Shown here: piece by piece, positions 27,703-34,288 of the stretch
Numbering within the stretch: the stretch's first letter is position 1
Layout of the letters: each line of letters begins with the position of its first letter
Source of the DNA: Patescibacteria group bacterium
GTDB taxonomy: Bacteria > Patescibacteria > Paceibacteria > UBA6257 > 2-01-FULL-56-20
Reading direction: 5' to 3'
Assembly (NCBI GenBank): GCA_023484365.1
Contig: JAMDBA010000055.1
Coordinates: forward strand, 1-36,141
DNA length: 36,141 bases
The notes under the pieces: generated by a model
What the model saw: only the letters and a program-made list of their open reading frames with translations
Databases searched by the model: none
Told to the model about the DNA's origin: nothing
Translations under genes and position numbers: made by a program

Positions 27703-28235
27703 TAGTTCTGCGGCGCCAATAAATAAGCCACTATGCCGAACGCCACCGAAACATTAAGCGATTCTTTTTTGCCTCTCATCGGAATTTCCAAAATTTTATT
27801 GGCGGATTTTAAAATTATTGGCGGAAGGCCGGAAACTTCATTGCCCATAATCAGACAAAATCTATCACTGCGATTAGCCTGCTTAAATTTTCCGCCTAAG
27901 GCGGATCCGCCACTGGCGGAAAAAATATTTATTGATCTTTTCGCCTGCTCTACGGCTAAAATTTGATAACCTTCTTTTTTTATTTTTTTAATTAAACTAA
28001 CTGTTCCCTGGGCGGATTTCGCCGCCTTTTCCCACTTAACCGATTTTTCGGCGCCCAAAGAAACCTTCGCTATTTGCGGCCTGTATTTTCCGAAAACATC
28101 AACCGGAGCGGGAGTGTAGCCAGCCAAATAAATTTTACTTACTCCCGCGCCGTCAGCGGTTCTAAAAATAGAGCCGACATTAAATAAGCTCCTGATATTC
28201 CAGAGAATAACGATGACATCTCTTTTGCCTGCCAT
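27699..28235 (-). CDS. SpoU/TrmH-family RNA 2'-O-methyltransferase
   Basis: 178 residues with the three SPOUT motifs: NIRSLFNVGSIFRTADG (motif 1, near 13-29), CLIMGNEVSGL (motif 2) and EIPMRGKKESLNVSVAFGIV (motif 3), which form the knotted SAM site. It methylates a ribose in tRNA or rRNA; the target cannot be told. It lacks the extra N-terminal RNA-binding domain of some relatives. A palindromic element is inserted in frame before motif 2, adding SASGGSALGG. It follows the DoxX gene by 3 bases. Confidence 0.88.
   Translation of the reverse strand: MAGKRDVIVILWNIRSLFNVGSIFRTADGAGVSKIYLAGYTPAPVDVFGKYRPQIAKVSLGAEKSVKWEKAAKSAQGTVSLIKKIKKEGYQILAVEQAKRSINIFSASGGSALGGKFKQANRSDRFCLIMGNEVSGLPPIILKSANKILEIPMRGKKESLNVSVAFGIVAYLLAPQNY
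27891..27920 (-). repeat. 30-bp palindromic element inserted in frame in the SpoU gene
   Basis: Two tandem TCCGCC-N3-GGCGGA units in the same frame as the copy in alaS (6295-6324), again encoding SAxGGSAxGG. Only the N3 bases differ. Confidence 0.85.
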
Positions 28236-28238
28236 TGG

Positions 28239-28700
28239 TTAACCGATGATCTTTTTTAAATATTTGGAACTTGTTTTGGATAAAACCGAGTCAAGACCGT
28301 AATAATAGCCGGCGTTTATCGCGGCGAAGAAAATCAAAATCAGAGCGTAAATAATGTGATCGTCAACAATGAAACCTTCCGAAACCGAAGGCAAAGCATT
28401 GGACGCGAAATAATAAAGAAGCATTAAAACCGCTCCAAGAATTGAGCTCCAGCGGACAAAGACACCGAGAATCAACGAAATGCCTAAAAGAGTCAGTCCC
28501 CACTCGTTAAAGAAATTCACTACGCCGATAATACCGGGATGAGTCAGAAGAACATAAAAAGAATTGAACGTTTTCGCTCCAGCCAAAAATCCGGCTGCCG
28601 TCCAATTACCGCTCAACACTTTATCTAATCCGGCGTAAAGCATCAGCCAGCCAAGCGCCACTCTTAAAACCAAAATAACCTGTTTTGATATTTTATTCAT
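28239..28700 (-). CDS. DoxX-family membrane protein
   Basis: About 153 residues from ATG 28700 (upstream starts are less likely). Four hydrophobic helices are visible; the N-terminal LRVALGWLMLYAGLDKVLSG is the DoxX signature, followed by a GLTLLGISLILGVFVRWSSI helix pair. DoxX proteins are linked to quinone or thiosulfate redox chemistry in other bacteria; here no partner gene is nearby, so the role is open. It lies 53 bases after the SHOCT gene and 3 bases before the SpoU gene. Confidence 0.82.
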   Translation of the reverse strand: MNKISKQVILVLRVALGWLMLYAGLDKVLSGNWTAAGFLAGAKTFNSFYVLLTHPGIIGVVNFFNEWGLTLLGISLILGVFVRWSSILGAVLMLLYYFASNALPSVSEGFIVDDHIIYALILIFFAAINAGYYYGLDSVLSKTSSKYLKKIIG

Positions 28701-28753
28701 AAATATATTAATTAAATTAAACAAAAAACGACCTTGGAAATCACCCAAAACGA

Positions 28754-28996
28754 CTATAATTCCTTCAACTCACGCAGCTTTTCCTCAAATTCCTTTTTAT
28801 CTATCTCTCCTTTAGCGTATCTTTCTTTAAGGATTTCAACGGCATCCCTTCCTTCTCTGCGCCCACCGCTAGTTATAACCATCCATCTTATCGCAAGAAC
28901 AAAGGCAACGATAATTATTATCCACCATATTAGCATTATAATCATATTCCCCCACCCCCAAGAATCTCCGTAGCTAAACATCATAGGATAAAACAT
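28754..28996 (-). CDS. Small membrane protein with SHOCT domain
   Basis: 80 residues: one membrane helix (about 18-43, IIMLIWWIIIIVAFVLAIRW) followed by a short helical hairpin DAVEILKERYAKGEIDKKEFEEKL, the SHOCT motif. Such proteins are common, of unknown function, and often bind larger assemblies. It heads a unit with DoxX and the SpoU gene. Confidence 0.85.
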   Translation of the reverse strand: MFYPMMFSYGDSWGWGNMIIMLIWWIIIIVAFVLAIRWMVITSGGRREGRDAVEILKERYAKGEIDKKEFEEKLRELKEL

Positions 28997-29045
28997 TTTT
29001 ATTAACTTAATTTATTAAAGGCCCGACTAAGCCCTGTTATTTTTT

Positions 29046-29054
29046 ATTATACCA
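29046..29054 (-). promoter_or_regulatory. Extended -10 promoter of the SHOCT gene
   Basis: TGG-TATAAT on the minus strand (29046-29054), an extended -10 that can work without a clear -35. The leader is about 43 nt. It is divergent from the relA promoter and only about 25 bases from it. Confidence 0.6.
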
Positions 29055-29075
29055 TAAGCGGCAGTATGATGATAA

Positions 29076-29103
29076 TTGCAAAAAAAACTTTAGATAATAC
29101 AAT
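29076..29103 (+). promoter_or_regulatory. Promoter of the relA/spoT homologue
   Basis: TTGCAA (29076-29081), 16 bases, TACAAT (29098-29103). The start is predicted about 4 nt before the ATG at 29114, so the mRNA would be almost leaderless even though an AGGA is present in the DNA. Confidence 0.5.
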
Positions 29104-29113
29104 TTAGGAATAA

Positions 29114-30817
29114 ATGACAATAAAAGAATTAGCGCAAAAATCCCCGCTTATTAAAAAAGCTTACGAATTCTCGGAGCGGATGCATTCCGGCCAAAAGCGC
29201 AAAAGCGGCGAGCCTTATTTTTCCCACCCCCTGGCAGCAGCACAATCCGTTTTAGATTGGCACTTAGATGAGGCGACGATAGCGGCCGCCCTTCTTCACG
29301 ACGTTATAGAGGACACGGAAGCAACAAAAGAAAAAGTGTTGGCGGAATTCGGTCCGGAAATAACTTTTTTAGTTGAAGGAGTAACAAAGCTGGGAAAAAT
29401 AAAATATCGTGGCATTGAAGCGAAAGCGGAAAACCTCCGCAAAATGATTCTCTCTCTTAGCGAGGATTTAAGGGTTATTTTCATAAAACTCGCCGACCGG
29501 CTTCATAACATGAAAACCCTTTCCGCTCTGCCTCCGCAAAAGCAAAAAAGGATCGCTTTAGAAACCGCTGAAATATACGCTCCTCTGGCTTATAGGCTGG
29601 GGATGCAAAATTTAAGCGGCGAACTTGAGGATTTAGCTTTCCCTTATATTCATCCAAAAGAGTATGACTGGTTAAAAAATCACATTAAAGAAGAATTCAG
29701 CAAAAGAGAGGATTACCTGTTAAAAATAAAACCGGCAATAGAAAAGGCTCTATCCGAAAGGAACATTTCTCCGCTTATGATTGATTTTCGCGCTAAAAGA
29801 TATTCAAGTCTTTATAAAAAATTACTCCGTTATGATATGGATATAGAAAAAATTTACGATTTAATAGCCTTCAGAATTATTGTTTCCAATGTTGAGGAAT
29901 GCTATGCCACGCTGGGAATAATCCATCAGTTTTGGCCGCCGCTTCCCGGACGCATTAAAGATTATATCGCTATGCCAAAACCGAACGGCTACCGCAGCCT
30001 TCATACCACCGTCATCGGTCCTGAAGAAAAAAGAATTGAGTTCCAGATAAGAACCAAACAAATGCACGAAGAAGACGAGAATGGTATCGCCGCGCACTGG
30101 ATTTACGAACAAAATAAAGGTTCTTCTGGTTACGCGGAACGCAAATCGGTAAAAGCGAAAACCGAAGACGTCCTTTGGGTTAAACAACTCCGAAGCTGGC
30201 AGGAAAAATACCAGGATCTCGGCGACAATTCGGAAGAATTCTTACAATCAATGAAAATTGATTTCTTCAAAGATCGGATATTTGTTATTTCGCCAAAAGG
30301 AGATGTTTATGACTTGCCATCCGGAGCCACGCCGATTGACTTCGCTTATCAGGTTCACTCGGATATTGGAAATACCTGCGTCGGGGCAAAAGTAAACCAG
30401 CAGATAGTTCCCTTAAATTTTGAACTCCGTTCTGGCGACGTCGTGGAAATTTTATCCCAGAAAAACAAGAAACCTTCCGAGGATTGGCTTGAGTTTGTAA
30501 AAACAAGCATTGCCAGGGACAGAATTAAATCAGCCCTTAAAAACAACTCTCAAAAAAGCATTCTTAAAACATCTTCCTTTAAAACCGAGATCAAAGTGGT
30601 AGTTAAAGACAGAATTGGCATATTTAAAGAAATCGCCTCCGTTATTAACCGCTCGCACATTAACATTGTCGGTATCAACACCGTCAATCAGCCCACCGGC
30701 CAGTTTATTATAAATAAAATTATCTGCGACACAACCGATAAAAATAAAATAGAAAATATAATCCTTAAGATTAAAAAAATAAAAGAAGTCAAAGAAGTCA
30801 GCTCGCGGAAGATATAG
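29114..30817 (+). CDS. RelA/SpoT-family (p)ppGpp synthetase/hydrolase
   Basis: Stringent-response enzyme, 567 residues. Domains in order: HD hydrolase (SHPLAAAQSVL, then ALLHDVIEDT near 57-66 and KLADRLHNMKTL), synthetase (YDLIAFRIIV, MPKPNGYRSLHTTV, EFQIRTKQMHEEDENG), TGS (VYDLPSGATPIDFAYQVHSD) and a C-terminal ACT domain (VVVKDRIGIFKEIASVI). Both hydrolase and synthetase motifs look intact, so it is probably the only and bifunctional Rel. The C-terminal half is shorter than in E. coli RelA: the helical and zinc-finger segments are largely missing. It is alone on the plus strand and converges with rseP, only 10 bases apart, without a clear terminator. Confidence 0.92.
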   Translation: MTIKELAQKSPLIKKAYEFSERMHSGQKRKSGEPYFSHPLAAAQSVLDWHLDEATIAAALLHDVIEDTEATKEKVLAEFGPEITFLVEGVTKLGKIKYRGIEAKAENLRKMILSLSEDLRVIFIKLADRLHNMKTLSALPPQKQKRIALETAEIYAPLAYRLGMQNLSGELEDLAFPYIHPKEYDWLKNHIKEEFSKREDYLLKIKPAIEKALSERNISPLMIDFRAKRYSSLYKKLLRYDMDIEKIYDLIAFRIIVSNVEECYATLGIIHQFWPPLPGRIKDYIAMPKPNGYRSLHTTVIGPEEKRIEFQIRTKQMHEEDENGIAAHWIYEQNKGSSGYAERKSVKAKTEDVLWVKQLRSWQEKYQDLGDNSEEFLQSMKIDFFKDRIFVISPKGDVYDLPSGATPIDFAYQVHSDIGNTCVGAKVNQQIVPLNFELRSGDVVEILSQKNKKPSEDWLEFVKTSIARDRIKSALKNNSQKSILKTSSFKTEIKVVVKDRIGIFKEIASVINRSHINIVGINTVNQPTGQFIINKIICDTTDKNKIENIILKIKKIKEVKEVSSRKI

Positions 30818-30827
30818 CTATTTTCCG

Positions 30828-31856
30828 CTAAAACAAATGGCTGACATCCCTGACGCTTATTAAAACCATTAAAATTATTAAAAAAGCTAAGCCGAATCTA
30901 TTAACTCCTGCCTTAATTTTTTTAGAAACCGGCGACCCTTTTATTTTTTCTATTAAAATAAAAAACAGGTGACCGCCGTCAAGCGCGGGTAAGGGTAAGA
31001 GATTTAAAACGGCGAGATTTAAGGCGATGAGCGCGAATAAATTAAAGAAAAATATAAAACCCAAAGAACTCGCCTGCTCGGCGACCTGAAAAACCCCGAT
31101 AGGCCCAACGACGCCGGATAAAAGCGACGCCTTAGTCACCAAATTAATTACCAAAACCCCAAATGTTTTTAAAATAAGCCAGCAAAGAACGAGAGACTGG
31201 AGCAGGCTATTCCAAAGCGCGACAAAAAATGGCTGAGGAGTGATACCGGCCTGAGCGAATGCCACTCCGATAGCTCCTTCGCCCTGAGGCGGATTTACTC
31301 TCGGAGTTACCGATAAAGCCATTTCTTTGCCTTGCCGGTCAATACTCAAAGTTATCGGCTGACCGCGATGCTGGTTGATAAAATTAAGAAATTCATCGCT
31401 ATTGGAAAAATTATTTATTTTATCTCCTGTTTTAATTCCCGCCAAAGCAGCCGGTGAATTTTGAGCGACCCCGCTTATGACTATCGCCGGAGAGATCCCA
31501 ATCATAAAAACAAAAGCTAAAATAAGCCATCCGGTTAAAAAATTCATAAAGACTCCACCAAAAAGAATAGCCGCTCTTTTTAAAGCTCCCTGACTCGCAA
31601 AGCTCCGAGCGTCATTGTCGGCTGGCGCCGCGCCTTCTTCTTCGTCGGCCATACCAGTAATCCTGACAAAACCGCCGAAAGGCAGCATATTCAGACTGTA
31701 GTCTGTTTCGCCGATTTTTTTAGAAATAATTTTAGGCGGATAGCCAAGACCGAATTCGTCAACTCTGATTTTAAAAATCTTTGCCAATAAAAAATGACCC
31801 AACTCGTGAGTGATTATCAAAAAAATAAGCGCGATTATAACTAAAAAAATTATCAT
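30828..31856 (-). CDS. rseP: Site-2 protease RseP (M50 zinc metalloprotease)
   Basis: Intramembrane protease cutting membrane-bound proteins. 342 residues: HELGH in the first helix (residues 18-22), a GLGYPPKI and FGGFVRITGM stretch, a single PDZ domain (about 120-185, GVAQNSPAALAGIKTGDKI), and the third zinc ligand in LPALDGGH near residue 291. E. coli RseP has two PDZ domains. Its start overlaps the frr stop by 4 bases. Confidence 0.92.
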   Translation of the reverse strand: MIIFLVIIALIFLIITHELGHFLLAKIFKIRVDEFGLGYPPKIISKKIGETDYSLNMLPFGGFVRITGMADEEEGAAPADNDARSFASQGALKRAAILFGGVFMNFLTGWLILAFVFMIGISPAIVISGVAQNSPAALAGIKTGDKINNFSNSDEFLNFINQHRGQPITLSIDRQGKEMALSVTPRVNPPQGEGAIGVAFAQAGITPQPFFVALWNSLLQSLVLCWLILKTFGVLVINLVTKASLLSGVVGPIGVFQVAEQASSLGFIFFFNLFALIALNLAVLNLLPLPALDGGHLFFILIEKIKGSPVSKKIKAGVNRFGLAFLIILMVLISVRDVSHLF

Positions 31857-32407
31857 TGAGACATCAATTCTTCTGTTTTTGAGTCGGCGACAGAATTAAT
31901 TTTCTTGTTTATTTCTTCGGTTGCTCCCTGAATCTCTTTAAGAGCTTTAAATTTTTGGTCTTCGCTTAATTTCCCCTCTTCTTCCGCCGATTTGATCTCT
32001 TTGTTTATTTCGTCCCTGTCACGGCGAACCTGAATTCTTGCTTCTTCGGCAATTTTAGAAACCTGTTTAGCAAATTCTTTTCTCCTTTCCTCGCTTAAAA
32101 CCGGCAAAGCGGCCCTGATTATATTACCGTCATCGCTGAGGCTGACTCCAATTTTAGCATCCTCAATGGCCTTAACGGCGATTTTCAAAATACTTTTATC
32201 CCATAAATTTACGATTATTTCCCTGGGAGGAGCGACGCTAAGCGAGCCGAGCTGCTTTAAGGGCAGAACTTGGCCGTACACGCTGACTCTAATGTTTTCC
32301 AAAAGTTGAGGCGTGGGTCTGTTGCTGCGAACGGCTAGTATTTCGCGTTCAAAATTTGAAATAATATCTTTAAATTTATCTTTTAATTTTTTTACGTAAA
32401 CATCCAT
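31853..32407 (-). CDS. frr: Ribosome recycling factor
   Basis: RRF splits post-termination ribosomes with EF-G. 184 residues: conserved RSNRPTPQLLENIRVSVYG, PLKQLGSLSVAPPREIIVNL, and LSEERRKEFAKQVSKIAEEA near 110. It is in the operon mreB-holB-frr-rseP, 5 bases after holB. Starting at ATG 32407, no SD is visible. Confidence 0.96.
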   Translation of the reverse strand: MDVYVKKLKDKFKDIISNFEREILAVRSNRPTPQLLENIRVSVYGQVLPLKQLGSLSVAPPREIIVNLWDKSILKIAVKAIEDAKIGVSLSDDGNIIRAALPVLSEERRKEFAKQVSKIAEEARIQVRRDRDEINKEIKSAEEEGKLSEDQKFKALKEIQGATEEINKKINSVADSKTEELMSQ

Positions 32408-32412
32408 AATTA

Positions 32413-33225
32413 TTAATTGTACATTTCCAGAAGCAAATTTTCTAATTGAAGACGAGGATTAAGATTAAACTCTGATTGCCGATAGAGCTTTAAAGTCTTT
32501 TTTATAAGATAATAGTTTTTACTAGTGTCGGTAGAAAGATCAGCTATTAAATCGCCTAAAAAATTACGTAAATCAAAATCGTCGCCGGCAACCAACTCTT
32601 TGATTAACGCTTTGCGACGCAATGACGACGCTCTAATCAGATCACTGGCAGCGCTTCTTTTGTCCGCCAGCAATTCTGCCGCTCGTCCCGGCTGGCCAAA
32701 TGTTTTTTTAATTAGGGTTTCCGCTTTTTCCCCAACTAAATTAAATCGTAATTTTAAAAATTTCACCATCTCTTTTTTGCTTAAATTATTAAAGTAAAAC
32801 TTTTGAAACCTTGAAGAAAGCGTGGGTAAAAGCAATTCAAAATCCCTGGTCACCAAAATAATCCTGGAACTCGCCGCAGATTCTTCGGAAATTTTTAAAA
32901 GCGCGTTCTGCGCTTCAGTAGTTAAAAGCTGGGCGTCATTTATTAAAGCCAGACGATAAGGGCTAAAAAAAGGCTTCTCGCTTAAAAATTCCTTGATTTG
33001 CCTGACGACATCCACTCCTAAACTCTGCCCGTCGCCGCCAATTAAAATTAAATCACTAAGAACGGATCCGGGTTCTTCAAGCAGCCCTTTTTCAAGGTAA
33101 TTTGCCAACGAAAGCGCGAAAATATTTTTGCCGATTTTTTCCTCTCCAAAAAATATTGAATTTTGGATCTTGTTTTCGGCGGATAGTTTTTTGAACAACG
33201 TTTTTAATTTTTCGTGCCCGATCAT
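32413..33225 (-). CDS. holB: DNA polymerase III delta'-type clamp-loader subunit
   Basis: 270 residues of the clamp-loader AAA+ family. N-terminal MIGHEKLKTLFKKLSAENKI is the usual delta' opening. The P-loop position reads GEEKIGKNIFA, shifted from the classic GxxxxGK, as often in delta' which does not hydrolyse ATP. Later motifs: ALINDAQLLTTEAQNALLKI (Walker B region, with N in place of the second acidic residue) and the sensor SRFQKF near 137. No zinc-binding Cys cluster is visible. It overlaps the mreB stop by 4 bases. Confidence 0.88.
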   Translation of the reverse strand: MIGHEKLKTLFKKLSAENKIQNSIFFGEEKIGKNIFALSLANYLEKGLLEEPGSVLSDLILIGGDGQSLGVDVVRQIKEFLSEKPFFSPYRLALINDAQLLTTEAQNALLKISEESAASSRIILVTRDFELLLPTLSSRFQKFYFNNLSKKEMVKFLKLRFNLVGEKAETLIKKTFGQPGRAAELLADKRSAASDLIRASSLRRKALIKELVAGDDFDLRNFLGDLIADLSTDTSKNYYLIKKTLKLYRQSEFNLNPRLQLENLLLEMYN

Positions 33226-34229
33226 CTCTTGTTGAGCAGTGTCCTCTTATATAAATCCAAATTATCAAGAATCAAGCCTGTTCCTTTGGCGACACAAAAC
33301 AGGGGCTCTTCGGCGACATACGCCGCCACGCCAAAAAACTTTTTAAAGAAGTCGTCCAAATGCCGAAGCTGGACACTGCCGCCGGAAAGGATAACCCCTT
33401 TGGATATTATGTCAGAAACCAATTCCGGCTGCGTCTGATTAAAAACATTTTGAATTGATTGAGCGATTTCAATTAAAAGCGGGTTGAGCGCTTCAGCGAT
33501 TTCATTGCCGGTGATAATAATATTTTTCGGCAATCCTGTTATTAAGTCGCGGCCGCGCAATTCGCATTCCAGTTTTTCTTTTGTTGGTATAGCCGAGCCG
33601 ATATCTATTTTTACCTGTTCGGCGGTCTGTTCGCCGATAGCCAGATTATATTTTTTCTTAACATAATCAATAATTGCCGCATCAAATTTATTGCCGGCGA
33701 CTCTTAAGCTTGTCCAAGAAACGATATTACCCAAAGCCACGACAGCCACTTCAGAAGTGCCTCCGCCGATATTGATGATCATATTCCCCGACCGGGCGTT
33801 AATCGGTATACCGGCCCCCAAGGCAGCCAAAATCGGCTCGCGGACCAAGAAAACTTCTTTGGCGCCGGCTTCTTTGGCGGCATTACTGACCGCCCGCCTT
33901 TCAGTCGGCGTAATCCCGGCAGGGACAGAAATAATAGCGTCAGGCTTGATAAAATTAAACCAGCCCACGGCCTTATTAATAAAATACGTCAGCATTGAAC
34001 GCGTAATATAATAATCGGCAATAACGCCATCTTTAAGAGGTTTATAAGCGCGAATTTCTTCCGGCGTGCGGCCAATCATTTCTTTGGCTTCCGTTCCGAC
34101 AGCTAAAACAGAATTATCCGGCTGACTTAAAGCAACGATAGTCGGCTCGTTTATTACAAACCCGCTGTTCGGAACAAAAACCACCGTATTCGCAGTTCCT
34201 AAATCTATGCCGATTTTCCTGGTAAGCAT
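33222..34229 (-). CDS. mreB: Cell-shape actin homologue MreB
   Basis: MreB polymerises under the membrane and directs lateral wall synthesis. 335 residues: GIDLGTANTVVFV (phosphate 1), DAIISVPAGITPTERRAV, NIGGGTSEVAVV (phosphate 2), CELRGRDLITGLPK and ILSGGSVQLRHLDDFF (adenosine region), all typical. No mreC/D gene is adjacent; instead holB follows, overlapping by 4 bases. Together with FtsI, this suggests a cell with real wall growth. Confidence 0.95.
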   Translation of the reverse strand: MLTRKIGIDLGTANTVVFVPNSGFVINEPTIVALSQPDNSVLAVGTEAKEMIGRTPEEIRAYKPLKDGVIADYYITRSMLTYFINKAVGWFNFIKPDAIISVPAGITPTERRAVSNAAKEAGAKEVFLVREPILAALGAGIPINARSGNMIINIGGGTSEVAVVALGNIVSWTSLRVAGNKFDAAIIDYVKKKYNLAIGEQTAEQVKIDIGSAIPTKEKLECELRGRDLITGLPKNIIITGNEIAEALNPLLIEIAQSIQNVFNQTQPELVSDIISKGVILSGGSVQLRHLDDFFKKFFGVAAYVAEEPLFCVAKGTGLILDNLDLYKRTLLNKR

Positions 34230-34235
34230 TATTTC

Positions 34236-34265
34236 AATTTAAATTCAAATCAGCGATAAAGTCAA
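34236..34265 (-). promoter_or_regulatory. Promoter of the mreB operon
   Basis: TTGACT (34260-34265), 18 bases, TAAATT (34236-34241) on the minus strand, 6 bases before the ATG. If real, the transcript is leaderless. Confidence 0.45.
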
Positions 34266-34288
34266 TCGTGACCGGCGTTAAAAAATAA

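Noticed and set aside
29106..29109. AGGA before relA as its Shine-Dalgarno sequence
   Set aside because: The predicted transcript from the promoter at 29076-29103 starts after or within it, and its spacing to the ATG is only 4 bases; kept as uncertain.
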